Positions 23,030-34,520 of a stretch of DNA of 64,000 nt are shown here, one piece after another. Location of the stretch: positions 88,532,186 through 88,596,185 of the forward strand of contig OU342630.1 in the NCBI GenBank assembly GCA_910589415.1, given 5' to 3'. Origin of the DNA: Malachius bipustulatus. Taxonomy: Eukaryota > Arthropoda > Insecta > Coleoptera > Melyridae. How positions within the stretch are numbered: the first letter of the stretch is position 1; every line of letters starts with the position of its first letter. Under the pieces are notes generated by a model that saw only the letters and a program-made list of their open reading frames with translations, searched no databases and was not told the origin of the DNA. Position numbers and translations under genes: made by a program.

Positions 23030-23330
23030 TAATTCAAAATATCTCAAAAACTAAGCTTCCTGGAGACCTTTATTTTAAAAGTACTTATACTTACATTTTT
23101 TTCCAGATAATAATATAAAATTTCAAAATATGGTCTTAAAGATTGATTTTCTCCATCAGGGGCATACTTAGCAGTTTCGAGGATTAAGCAAAAAGAACTC
23201 TCATAGCTACGTCACTGGTTTCGTCTACGAAATTGTTTTCTTACTTCAAAATCTTACCCGGCTATACATTAATAACCTGTACCAAAATTGAGAAAAATAT
23301 CTTCAATGGTTTAGAAGATATCTAATAAAA
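23030..23330. repeat. diverged interspersed repeat, copy 1
   Basis: Shares CAAAATATCTCAAAAACTAAG, a CCT.GAGA.CTTTA block, a TACTTCAAAATTTTAxCC-type block and a TTGAGAAAAAT end with about 45826-46110. A short piece of the same repeat, inverted, precedes the element at 41243. The class is unknown. Confidence 0.5.
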
Positions 23331-23479
23331 TTGAATTATTTTTATTAATGCAAAGTACAATAATTATTCTTTAAATAGGTACTTACAAACATGAAACATT
23401 AAACATTATAAATATTAAAAAAAATAAAAATAAATTGAAAATAAATCACAAATAAAAAATTTCAGAAAACTCCAGAATT

Positions 23480-24401
23480 TCAAAAATCGGTGGAACCGAT
23501 GTCAGGAATCTCAAGGCTTCATTACCCCATACTCCTGAAGTTTCTTGTCCGACAGGAACAAAATGAAACGATCTTCAAGATTTCGGTATTTGTTTTTTTT
23601 ATTCTTCAGTAGATCCAGGATTGGAGGAAGTGGAATGAAGGTAAGATGCTGCATAGGTGTCTGCAAAGGTATAATCTCCACATCAAAACCATTTGTCTAT
23701 TTGCCATGGAGTTAATGTCATTCCATCAGGTTTCGTTCCATCATCTCTAGAGCATCCCAGGGGCTCTATAATTACCGGAATTTGGACAGGATCATCTTAG
23801 AGCTCAGGAGATAATCTTGTTCGCCTCGACATGTCGCGAAAGTGACCAGCACTGAATTAGACATGACAGACCATGTTACTTTGAAGTTATTTCGTTTCCG
23901 CAGCGGCAATGATGGGAATAACAGAAATCACAGCCTAAGCGAAATGCTTCTGGAAGGTAGGTTCCAAGTTGAGGAGATGGAAGAGCATTTAGCCAGTCAC
24001 AGGTATGTGGCTCAGAATTATCAAGAAGTCTAGCTTTGTCTTGTTGAGAGGTTGTTTCATGGATCAAGGTTTCTAAGCTATTTTGAAAAGCAATTTTCTC
24101 CCATGAATTTTCCGGAGTAATTAGATTGCAATTATGACAAAGAGTCAAAGCTTCTGGGATCAATGAATCAGTTTGTATCATTCCAAAAGAAAGAAGAGAC
24201 GTCACCAATTCGAGACAGCTAAGAAGCGATGAGCGATGATTCCGATACCGCCCATCTTTATGGGAAGGGAAGATTGCATCCAAGCTTCGTGAGAAAGAGC
24301 GCAGTTCAAGATGTTTTCAAGGGTTGATTTTAAAAGAGTGTCGTAATTTTGCAGAGCTTATGGTTTTCGCCACGAATAAGGAGAACAGCGTAGGAAATAT
24401 A
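23480..24401 (-). pseudogene. R2-like retrotransposon pol, C-terminal part (piece 3 of 3)
   Basis: The minus-strand frames hold W-QSSLPIKMGGIGI near 24260, then CDWLNALPSPQLGTYL, FRLGCDFCYSHHCRCG (the CxxC..H-type finger) and, near 23750, DGTKPDGMTLTPWQ. This order is that of the long C-terminal region of R2-like and related non-LTR retroelement proteins. Stop codons and frameshifts break the frame (one follows TPWQIDKWF). Pieces 1 and 2 lie further right, separated by two palindromic insertions. Confidence 0.7.
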
Positions 24402-25252
24402 CAGGGTGTCAATTTGAAAACTTGCCACCCCCAAATTCTTCCTTGAAATTTTTTTTTCAAAGAAATCCCGGAACAGGTCAATTTTTAAATTTAATTTATG
24501 ATCTATTGACGTAAAAATATTTTATACAGGGTGTTCCTTGACTCAGTAATGACGACATTGTCGATTTTTTTAAATGGGACACCTGTATATTATTACATTT
24601 TCAGATTGTCTGAGAAAATCCAGTAGGAATGGTTTTTACAGTTGCAGCTTACATTGAGTAGGTTATGAGTTATAAACAAATGAAAATCGCAATTTTCCAT
24701 TTTGAAAGCAGTGTACATCGGACACGGCTCTAAATATCGAAAAACGGCTTACATGTCCTATCTTAACTTTTGAAGCGATATCCTATGATGTAGATGAAAT
24801 ATTTATACAGGGTGATCAAAAGTCTGATAATTTTCGTCACCCTGTATGAAAATTTCATCCACACAATAGGATACCGCTTGAAAAGTTAAGATAGGAACAT
24901 GTAAGCCGTTTTCCGATATCTGTAGCCGTTTTCAAAATAAGCTGCTTTGAAAATGAAAAACTGCGATTTTCATTTGTTTATAACTCGTAAGCTACTCAGT
25001 TTAAACTGCAACTGTAAAAACAATTTATATTGGATTTTCTCAGACAATCTGAAATTGTATTAATATACAGGGTGTCCCATTCAAAAAAATAGACCATATC
25101 GTCGTCACTGAGTCAAGGAACACCCTATATAAATTTTCTTTACGCCAATAGAACATAAATTACATTAAAAAATTGACCTGTTTCGGGATTTCTTTGAAAA
25201 AAAATTTCCAAGGAAGAATTCGGGGGTGGCAAGTTTTCAAATTGACACCCTG
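24402..25252. mobile_element. 851-bp foldback element inserted in the pol remnant
   Basis: The outer ends CAGGGTGTCAATTTGAAAAC and the inverse GTTTTCAAATTGACACCCTG are bordered by TA. The arms pair along their length. A second CAGGGTG pair, starting CAGGGTGTTCCTTGACTCAG, is nested inside, as is a minimal central hairpin, CAGGGTGATCAAAAG to TCACCCTG. It therefore looks like a stack of CAGGGTG ends. It has no real coding capacity. Confidence 0.9.
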
Positions 25253-25429
25253 TATAAGACACGGTATTGAAAGGGAAATTTTTAGTAGAAAATAAGCTGA
25301 ATGAGAAGAAATCCAGTCCAATCTTGATGTGAATAGTTTTACTTGATTTATTTTTTGATTAATTATAGTTAGAATACCCTCATCAGCAAGTGGGGCCCCA
25401 AGAAGAGTTGCCATTTCCAAGTTCATATA
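25253..25429 (-). pseudogene. R2-like pol remnant (piece 2 of 3)
   Basis: The minus strand reads LEMATLLGAPLADEGILT and, further on, LDWISSHSAYFLLKISLSIP. This fits the segment after the reverse transcriptase palm in R2-like proteins (LLGAPL.....L...H.A.FLLK.S...P). It is trapped between two foldback elements. Confidence 0.7.
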
Positions 25430-26198
25430 CAGGTTGATTCAAAATTCAGTGCAAAGATTTTAAGGGCGTATTTACCAGCCAAAAATAAGAAATTTTTTTT
25501 ATATAATCGTATGTCCTAACTTGCTTCGTTTTCTAGATACAGGGTGTAAAATTTTGAAAAAAAAATCGATTTTTTATTAATTACTCAAAAACCTTTCAGC
25601 CGATTTAAATAAAATTTGGTAGGCTTATTTGTCGTTATCAGGAACTTCCTTTGATGGGAATGAAATAAATTTATCAATTCCAGTGGCGTCTCAGGGGGCT
25701 ACCTACTTGAAACTTATAGGTAAAATTATGGTACGTCACTACTCTTTGGACAATTTATATTTTTTTTAGATTGCGGTCAATAATGTAACTTTCTTGCCTC
25801 CTGAGCTTTACTCGTATCTAGCTTTATTGTTTCCAAGAAAAAAATCAAAATCTTTGCCAGGCCCTATTAAAACAAGTAATAAATTCACGTCGATTATTGA
25901 GATTCATTTAATTTAATTCAGGTAGCCCCCTGAGACGCCACTGGAATTAATAAATTCATGCTATTCCCATCAAAGGAAAGCTCTTATGACAGCAAATAAG
26001 CCTATATAAAATTTTATTTAAATCAGCTGAGAGGTTTTTGAGAAATTGAACAAAATCGATTTTTTTTTTCAAAATTTTACCCCCTGTATCTAGAAAACAA
26101 AGCATAAGTTAGGACATACGATTATATGAAAAAAACATCTTATTTTTGGCTGGTAAATACGTCCTTAAAATATTTGCACTGAATGTTGAATCATCCTG
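25430..26198. mobile_element. 769-bp foldback element inserted in the pol remnant
   Basis: The ends are CAGGTTGATTCAAAATTCAG and the inverse TGAATGTTGAATCATCCTG, with TA at each side. Inner arms share GGCTGGTAAATACGTCC, TTTTCTAGATACAGGG, and GTAGCCCCCTGAGACGCCAC in inverted order. The arms differ at several sites, so this copy is older than the one at 24402. Confidence 0.85.
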
Positions 26199-26860
26199 TA
26201 TTTGTAATTCCAGGTAGAAAGGATCTAAAGTCGTTCAAGATAGATAATTTATCTTCATATGATCACCAAGGAAAACAATTTCGCATTTAGAAGGGTTTAG
26301 AATTAAACCTAATTTAAATGCAGCCTCAGAAATAGTTTTCAGATCATTCAACACTGTATCAACATCACCGCCAATAGTTCCGCCATCTAAGTACCAAATA
26401 TTTAATTCCGATTTAAATGATTTGACGATAGGATTGATTGTAAGAGCAAAAAGGGCTGGGCCCAAGGGATCGCCTTGTTGCATTCCGCATTTAGAGGAAA
26501 TAATTTGTTGATGGAAATATAAATTTGAAGGTTTGTAGTAAGAATTGTGAAGAAAGATGAAAGGTAAATGAGTTGGAAAATTTGACTTGATCTCTTGAAT
26601 GATGGAATCTCTATTATTCCGTTATTCCGTTAAATGCATTCCGAAAATCTAGTTTTAGAAACACTTTTGGAACCGCATTGTTGTTATTGAATATATACGA
26701 GCAGCATGGGCACCAGTTTCAGCACCACCTTTCACCCCTACACACCAAGTTGAGCCATCTGATATGTCTTTAACAGAGGTTCCGCCAACCATCTCACAAA
26801 ATTCCAGCTGGGGGTACGATCATAGCACCTCACGGCCGCCAGCTCTTACTTTAAAATCCT
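26199..26860 (-). pseudogene. R2-like reverse transcriptase remnant (piece 1 of 3)
   Basis: The minus strand has VPKVFLKLDFRNAFNG (palm motif A, LDFrNAFN), then CGMQQGDPLGPALFALTIN (motif B) and NIWYLDGGTIGG, where the catalytic YLDD is YLDG. LNPSKCEIVFLG follows. The changed active site, several stops and a frameshift near 26620 show it is dead. Codons read continuously into piece 2 once the insertions are skipped. Confidence 0.8.
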
Positions 26861-27416
26861 CTTCTTCTAAGAGATTGCATGAAATAATTCACAAAGAGTG
26901 TTGTTAGACTGGATCAAATATTGTGAATTACTCATTTTCAAGGTTTCACAAAATGTGCAAGTGTGATACATCAATATAGAATGCAATTTTTTCTCTAGTG
27001 AAGGATGAAAAATTCTAATACGGCATCCATATAAGACACTAACCAGTTGACTTGGCACCATGACATTTGCATTGCATAACCCTGTGTACCTACCTATTAG
27101 ATATAGCTCTGCAAAGTCTGCTAAGTATTGTAATTGTTATGGTTTACCTATAATTATTACGTCAACATCCTAATAATTATTCCACCACTTACAAAGCATA
27201 TCATTATGATACCAATAATAAACAGGTACAAAACGTAATAAAGAAATCCTCCCTGCAGATTCTGGATCCAGGTGTGCCGAGTTCATGTGTGTTTACCTAA
27301 CGCTATAGCGTAACTAATGGGGGGCTTAAAATACGTCCATTTGATACCCCACAGAAGCTATAAGTGGATTGAATGGTGTTTTGGAAGCCCATTAGCTCTG
27401 GTTTGAGATCCCTGCG

Positions 27417-27572
27417 ATGAATACGGGACACGCATCTGGCACGTGCAGCCACTACCCGCGCATTGTGCCCTACCAGCGTACTCCATGTCCCTGCGGTTCG
27501 GAGTCCCATGGGCGCGCTTCTATTCCTTCGATACTTACACCTATTATGAAGCAGGAACCAGGGATATTTACG
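27417..27572 (+). CDS. candidate first coding exon (52 codons) with splice donor
   Basis: An ATG-started frame ends at ACG|GTAAGT, a good 5' splice site, after exactly 52 codons (phase 0). An in-frame TAG lies about 30 nt upstream. The patch is GC-richer than its surroundings and encodes MNTGHASGTCSHYPRIVPYQ and, at the end, TPIMKQEPGIFT. An opposite-strand frame over the same bases is also open, so the case rests on composition and the donor site. No family is recognised. Confidence 0.35.
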
Positions 27573-28255
27573 GTAAGTAGGTATAATATTACAATAACAA
27601 TATAATTATTATGATATCCTATTTCCTATTGGTTTTCATTGCGATTTCGTGATTTTCGATTTCCATCTCATCAAAATTTTAAAGCAATACAAGGTTTATA
27701 TTGTACATTATTATGGACTCATATTATGTATGCCGATACAGTTGCAAGAATGAGTTATTGATATTTATAACTGAGAGACTTTTCAGTATTCTTTGCGAAG
27801 CAAAGGCTGGCTGATGTGATGGCTTCCCTGGGTACTTTATCAGAATTATACCTCATACTAAACGAGAACCGTCGTCAACATCTATTTTTTGAACATGAAT
27901 TTCCATTTTCTCGCCATAAGGCAACTGTCGAAAAAAAAGCAAAAGCAACTAGCTCATCAAAGTGAAAAAGTGACATACCTACTATAAGACACATCTTGTT
28001 TCTGCATCGATTTAAGACTCAAAGGCTTCTTATGATTTTAATATCTTCCATTCTTGCAAGTCATTAATCTGTGCATCTGCTGCTTAAGACATTTCGATCT
28101 AGATCTTGATGTAGGTACCTATATTAGGTATTTTTTATCTTCTATTTGGGTTAGCTTAAGTTTTTGTGAATTACCATTCAAGAGAAAAGACTTTAATGTA
28201 TTGGTCCCGGAATACGTCAGTGAATCCTCGTAGGTGCATGGATTGTTCAGAACGT
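27573..28255. other. no gene recognised
   Basis: AT-rich DNA. If the preceding exon is real, this would be the start of a long intron. Confidence 0.35.
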
Positions 28256-29230
28256 TCATGAGACATATAACTCCTTGCAATTATGACGAACTTGTTTTTC
28301 TCCAGAAAGCATCAGAAAACTGTTCCCCGCTAGTGTAGATATATTACTGGAATCAAGACAATCATAGATAATATCTCTGAATTTCTTGAATAATAAAGAG
28401 AATCTTAAGAGAGTTTGATGACCTAAAGCACAGTATAAATATTTTTGAAAGCAAATTTTCAAACACTTGATGACAACAAGCAAACCATGCAAGAACATGG
28501 CCGTCTTTGCTTCCAAGGAAGTGCACGCAGCTTTTTTAGCACCGATATAAGAGGCAGTAGTGTCAAAACTCTTAGCTCGGACTTGATTTGTGACATTCTT
28601 CCGTTATATTGTGTCAAAAACAGCATCGGCCGTGTTTTCCTGTGTTCATGCAGTAAATTTACGCTTCAGTTTTTCACAACCGCATTATCGAAGACAAGAA
28701 CCGGAAGGTAGGTACTATAGCTATTACCTATTTTAGAACTTTTACATCCTAAATGTATCACAAGTGTGAATGCTTCTTTAATATTCGCCTTCAATGCTGT
28801 GGTCCTTTTTTTTTGACGTCGAATTGTGCTTCGAGAGACTGGGAGTGAAGCTGTATTACAACCAAGTACCAAGTACACCATATCCATACAATAATGAATA
28901 ATCAGTCGCACTCCTTCGGTTATTTTCTTATACGATTTAGAGCGCAGATATAACATGTGTAAATATAGGACCATTATTAGCCGATGGAATAACGTCACAG
29001 GTGACCTTTTTTAGTAAATCTACTAAAAAATCATCTTCTTTTCTACTCTTAGCTTCACTATATAGAAGTGCTTATTGAAGCTTGAATCAAGTTCTTCTTG
29101 ACTGGACACTACCGAAGTTGAAGCATTAGGACTTTTAGCTGCATTTTTTCTTACCAAATTTTTATAAGCTCTTTGTTTCCGATTTGAACAACGTTCTTTG
29201 GCTTTTTCCTCAGTCTTTTCATACTTCTTG
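28256..29230 (-). pseudogene. decayed protein-coding repeat remnant
   Basis: Several minus-strand pieces can be joined by frame changes: EKTEEKAKERCSNRKQRAYK near 29220, SRSTIRRQKKRT near 28800, and LEAKTAMFLHGL then ALGHQTLLRFSLLFKKFRDI near 28500-28400. The order resembles an uncharacterised repeat-borne protein family of insects that has an SxSTIxR block and later an A-[CH]-H-H block followed by LFK.F. The match is from memory of the pattern and weak. Stops and frameshifts are frequent. Confidence 0.35.
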
Positions 29231-30589
29231 TCAATCTAAATCATAATCATCTTACCCTTCCCTCTTTAATCAATAAGATACACTCTGATGTCTGCCGCAA
29301 TTCTCATTGAAATGATATTGGCGTTGTTCGCATGGGAATATTAAAAAGTTTGTCTAACTCATCTTTTATTAGCAACGCAGAGATTTGTTTGTCTGGTCTG
29401 AACACCAGGTTCGCTCCACACATCTATGCTCTATGACTTCTTGAATAGGCGCGTAGAATCTTTCACATTTTTTGATGCATTTATCGTAATATGTGGTGAT
29501 TACTAGTGATAACAAAGTAGAACTTGCTAAAGATTCCGACATCCAAGTAGAAAAACGTCGGCTTTCTTTCGAGTTGATTACTCATTTTAATGCGCTTTTT
29601 CACTCACGTAATCCATCAAATAAGTATAGGTAACAAAGAATTTTTTTAACGTTTGTCTATAAAACTCTCTAAGCAGTTGTATTTTTAATTAAATTGGAAC
29701 TGTAGCAGCCTGATACCTACCCTTGACGTGTATCAAATGTCCACTTCTCACAGTTTTTTGTATAAACTTAGAAACTATGTCTATTGTTTGTAACGAAGTA
29801 CAACCTACTGATCTTTCCAAAAATATTGCGGATAATTCAAACATCTCGGTTAAATTTCCTGGCAAGACCACGTAGGTATGTATATTGATACAAGGATTTG
29901 CTTCTACCGTGTTCTCCAACTGACAACGTCGTAACAGACTTAGGTGGTCCAATGTTTTCGCGAGCAAGAATACATATAAATGTCCTATTTCCCAAACGCG
30001 GTGTGTAGCCCTTTGACTACTATATTATCCTTCCGCATCTACTTGACGTCTTGGAGGAGAATACGTATTCTGCACAGATAATTATTGCTGTTTGATAATT
30101 TGGTAATTACCATGTACTTATTCACCTCGGCATACATAATCATAATCATATCGACAAACTCACTGAATGTTAATTTAATTTTGACTGCTAATGGTAAGTA
30201 TAGGTATTTGAAGTTTCTAAAGTAAATATCATTTAAGTAAGTCTCTATAAATCATTGATTGTGTTTAAGATTGACAATATTAGAACTGTAATTCAAAAAC
30301 CATGCAAAACCACAGGAAATGGGAGTTCAAAATAATTGAAAAACTATTGCTTAACTCAAGTTTCCCAACTTCTTTTACTTTTCTCAATTCTATTTTTATG
30401 CTTTGTTTTTTATTAAAATGAATTTAATTGCGCTCAAAAAAAAATTATGTCCTAGTGGACAGAAAACCTGACACAAAAAGCCAACAACTAATTTTCCTCA
30501 TGGGAGAAAACCTATGGGAGAAAATAGAGCAACTTCAATGCAGACCTTACCTAAACCTAACTGGGGTGCTGTTTAGGGTGTGCAATGGG
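29231..30589. other. no gene recognised
   Basis: Short minus-strand open frames (29689-29967) show no domain. Nothing else is supported. Confidence 0.4.
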
Positions 30590-30740
30590 TGCCACCCATT
30601 GGACTCATACTGAAATACCTACTTTCGGGAGATGGGACTGATGAGATATGTAATTATCCAAAAGGGTACAATAAGCGTAAGCTTCAGTACAAGGGCTTTG
30701 AACCTACCCTAGAAGTATTGATATTGATATTGATATTGAG
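30590..30740 (+). repeat. second copy of the I-like LINE 3' end
   Basis: CCCATTGGACTC, CTTTCGGGAGA.GGGACT.ATGAG and GGTACAATAAGCG.AAGCTT, ending GAACCTACCCTAGAAGTA, match 6790-6890. A short insertion separates the first two blocks. An ATTGAT-type microsatellite tail follows. Confidence 0.75.
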
Positions 30741-31150
30741 GGTGTCAGATCCCCTCTTCTCTGCTTCTTTGGAGTATATTCCCTTCATTGAAGCAACCTC
30801 TCCAATTCCGCTTCCCTTAGGAATTTCAGGATTTGAAGGGGATCAAGGCCGGGCAAAGCCCCCCCGTTGAGCTGGTGTTGGCCCAGAACATCGTTTCTTT
30901 CGCGTTCTAGTGCTTCGCAGTTCATCAATAGGTGACGAGGAGTCTCGTTTTCTTCCCTGCAGAGTCTGCAAACGCCATCTTTTTCTATACCAAGTTTCCT
31001 CAGGTGTTCATTGAGCTTGCAATGACCTATTAGGAATCCTGTTAGCATTCTGAGACTTCCTTTGTTGAGGGTCAGGAGTTTCCTTGACCTTTCTCGGTTA
31101 AAGTTCCCGAGGAGCTCCTTGGATTGTCTCAATCCTGAGAGGTTATTCCA
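30741..31150 (-). pseudogene. non-LTR retrotransposon C-terminus (zinc-finger-like tail)
   Basis: An open minus-strand frame of 115 codons reads LLTLNKGSLRMLTGFLIGHC then CRLCREENETPRHLLMNCEA. This is the L.GH..L..HL...G....CR.C.EE.ETP.HLL..C pattern at the end of Jockey/R1/I-like ORF2 proteins. The normal stop follows ELERLLQ. The rest of the element is not present, so it is a 5'-truncated copy. It faces the neighbouring plus-strand LINE tail head on. Confidence 0.75.
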
Positions 31151-31224
31151 ATGGATTTCTCTCAGTTTTTCTTCTTCCTTCCGAAGTTCTGCCTTGAAGA
31201 ACGTGTCTTCAAGGCTAAGAACGT

Positions 31225-31266
31225 GTCTTCAAGGCTAACCCTAGAAGTAATAATAATAATAATAAT
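31225..31266 (+). repeat. third LINE tail with TAA repeats
   Basis: A doubled GAACGTGTCTTCAAGGCTAA is followed by CCCTAGAAGTAA and (TAA)n. The tail sequence equals the end of the copies at 6898 and 30720. Confidence 0.65.
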
Positions 31267-31852
31267 TGCGCTCAACTACCATTTTAACATATACCATGTG
31301 ACAAACTTCGCTTGTTACTGTCAAATCAAATTCCAAGACAATAATAAAATTAACAATTAACAATAAACAAGTACCTGCCTAACAATTAAATATTAAATTT
31401 GTCGGTAACAATATTATTCGAATTTGGCATGGCTACTGATATCTTTTATTTTGAAATTACTTAAATTATTTTTTTAATGAATAAAAACGCAATAAATTTT
31501 TGGTAGCATTTGGTAACACCGCATTAGGTACCGTTTTTATGTAGGTGAAACTGGTGAGCGGCAAACTGCAATTGTGTGATTTCACATGTTATTCTCCTAT
31601 GTCCTCCTTTGAAAATTATCACACGGTATAACTTCTGTAACATTTATCTTAAAATTTCGATTTATATTTAAATTAAAAAAAAATTATTTGTGCACGCGGG
31701 TAATGAATTTGAAGTTGGCTTAAGGAAATTTTATATCTCGGAAACTGGAGTAGCTATAGAATGAAATTGCAGGCAGATATGTATATTCTTCTTTTTCATT
31801 GCCGAGTAATGCGTCATTAATTTTTTTCACGAGTTTTTCAACACTGCGTATA
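31267..31852. other. no gene recognised
   Basis: AT-rich DNA without supported features. Confidence 0.45.
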
Positions 31853-32517
31853 CAGGGTGAGTCAAATTCGAGCTACATCATTGGGATCTCAGAAACTAAA
31901 AGAGAGACGGACTCGGTTAAATTGGGACAAAGCTGCTAAATTTGAAGCTCAATAATAAACCGAAAAAAAAGTTACAATCGATTGTTTTTGAAAAAATTAA
32001 AAAAAATGAAATATTTCAAATAATTTTAAATTTCAAATCTAGTTGGCTTATTTGAAAAGTTATCAAAAAACTGAAAACACGTTCTCACGGTCACTTTTTA
32101 TTTACTTATATGAATTTATTTGTTATTTTCTCAATCCGCTGAACCTTGTTATATATTTTTCTTTTTTTTTATTAATATATTAAAAAGAATAAACTTGATG
32201 ATGACAGTGGAAATTCGAAACGTGTAGCCCCCTATCTCATTAAATATTTTGATAGCAAATGAAATAAAGTGGTCGTGAGAATGTGCTTTCAGTTTTTTGA
32301 AACATTTTTAAATAAACTATTTGGATTAGAATTTAAAATTTCGAATATTTCAGTTTCTTTCAGGTTTTTTTTAATCATGGTAGATAACTTTTTTTCTCTA
32401 TGAGCGTAAAATTTAGTAACTTTGCCCCAATTTAATCGAGTCTGTCTCTACTCTAGTTTCCAATATCCCAATGATGTAGCATAATATGTAGCTCGAATTT
32501 GAATTTGATTCACACTA
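31853..32517. mobile_element. foldback element, CAGGGTG type
   Basis: TA-CAGGGTGAGTCAAATTCGAG faces TTGATTCACACTATA. The arms share GAGCTACATCATTGGGAT and its inverse ATCCCAATGATGTAGC, and GAAAC-TTTAG and GACGGACTCG/CGAGTCTGTC blocks. The centre is AT-rich. The right tip has changed from CACCCTG to CACACTA. Confidence 0.75.
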
Positions 32518-33810
32518 TAATGAAGATTAATAATATTGCGGGCAATTTGTCGATTGTGCGTGCATGGGTGAATGGCACTAATTTGGTGGTTCGACAAATA
32601 CAAAATACAAACCGCGGGCAAATACAAATTTAATGATGAAATCTCCTATTTTTATAATGTCTGTTTTATTTAACAGAATATCGCCATCCTGTGATATCTG
32701 GTGTACATCGTACATCAATTAAGTAACTTAAGGAACATGAATGTGTACCTGCATTTTTAATTTATTTGTAATTATTGCTTTATTATGTTCAGTTTATTTG
32801 ATTACCATTGTTGTTCTTATTTCTCTTATATTTGTTAGGCTGGTGTAATTGCTTGTCCATTAATTGGGACTCGTGTTCTGTTGGACAATTAACTATTATT
32901 TATTTATTTATTTGTTTATTTATTTATCTATTTATTTAAATTGTCATGAGCGTAATTATTGGCAAAAAGCAACAAATTTTAATATTACAAGAAACCAATT
33001 TTTCCGACATAATTTAATCTCTAGTGGAATTCAATTGAACTATTTTTGAAGAGAGAAAAAAGGTACAGTTCAACCGCCGATTCAAGTTAATGCAAAATAA
33101 TTGTCGGTTTGACAAATATGATCAATCATTGTTTGAGCTTTCTGGAGTGTTCGAAACGTAAAAAAAAATATTGCGGCAAAACCATTTTATGGTTTTATAA
33201 TAATATAATAAATGAGTGGTACGATTATGACTGATAATTTTTTGCAGTGTCAATGAATTAATTTGGGATTGTAATGATTTGACATCATGAAAAATGACAG
33301 GTTTTACCTGGTTGTACGTTGCATAATCGTACCACGCACTGTGCCTCCTATAGTGGAGGCTTAGACGTGTTGTTGGAATGGCGTGGATAACTTCACTCAC
33401 AACTCGGATTTCATTGCCACGGATTACTTCGGAAATTTACACGCGGCATGCCGTTCTTAGGTTTGTCATCTAATTAAATTCTTATGCAAATGATATCATG
33501 GACCACGAAGACTTTTGCCGGATGAATTACATTATCTGAGGAAACATCCAATAAACTATAGACTTGAATTAGGTATTTAATTTCATTGGGCGTGGTTGCC
33601 CAAATCATCAATTAACTACCTACCCCAAAAAAAAAAACAAGCGTAGAACAAAAGAAGCGAAGGCATTTGTCAGCATCAACTAGACTGGGCATACGTGTAT
33701 TGCATTGTAGCCGTGACATTGTTGAGGAGATTTAACGAGCGAGGGGCGCCGGGTAGCTGCACCGTGGTAGAAGTAATTGCCTGCGGTGGCGATAATTGAC
33801 ATATTGACTA
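32518..33810. other. intergenic, with a TTTA microsatellite
   Basis: A (TTTA)n-type microsatellite with interruptions spans about 32897-32940. A GC-richer patch at 33640-33800 flanks the BEL element but has no recognised frame. No gene is supported. Confidence 0.5.
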
Positions 33811-34377
33811 TGTTAACTCCGCGTCAAAGAGCAACACGAAATATTAACGACGCGATTCGATCCTGAAAGGGGCTAAATTAATGCGGCTCGATGCCGCGAT
33901 GGTAATGACAAATCGCCACGGTGACAGGATCAAAATTTAGGGAAGGACCAGGCTATAATTGCCAATGATTGACAGGAACACAATTAATTAATAATTATCG
34001 AAATTACTGACCTTGTGTCTTGTCCGACTAAAGGGGCACTTGTTTTAATTTGCGAGATGTTGTAACTATTATTATTGTTCACTTGCTCCACTATGTAGGT
34101 ACCCACGATTGTTCCACTACTTTATACCGCTTCCTTATTTCATTAAAGAACTAGGTATCCCGTTTCCGTAACACCAGCATCGACGAATCTGGTACGAACG
34201 GCACTCTTGGTCGAGCTCTCTCCTCTCTCGATGTTAAACCTCGACTCTCCTCTCTATGTGTGGTCCTGTCCGGTCAGGTGTCCTTTTCCTTCGTCCCGAT
34301 GTGTAAAGGGATAGGAAGGGGTAGGAAACGGTGGTGTCTTAGAGAATACGAATCGATTATTCACCAAGGACGTAACA
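33811..34377 (-). repeat. 3' LTR of the BEL/Pao element
   Basis: Read on the minus strand it starts TGTTACGTCCTTGG and ends GGAGTTAACA. By eye it is identical to the other LTR over all 567 bp. Confidence 0.97.
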
Positions 34378-34389
34378 TACCGCCCACCA
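34378..34389 (-). other. polypurine tract candidate
   Basis: The minus strand reads GGTGGGCGGTA directly before the 3' LTR, where plus-strand DNA synthesis is primed in LTR elements. Confidence 0.7.
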
Positions 34390-34520
34390 AAATTACCGGA
34401 GGAATTTTCCGCTATCAGAAAATTGAACCAAAAGCGAAACTAACGAAAACGAAACTAACGACAATAACAAAAACGAAACGAAACGAAACGACAAGTCAGG
34501 GACGAAATTCCCTGAGTCCG

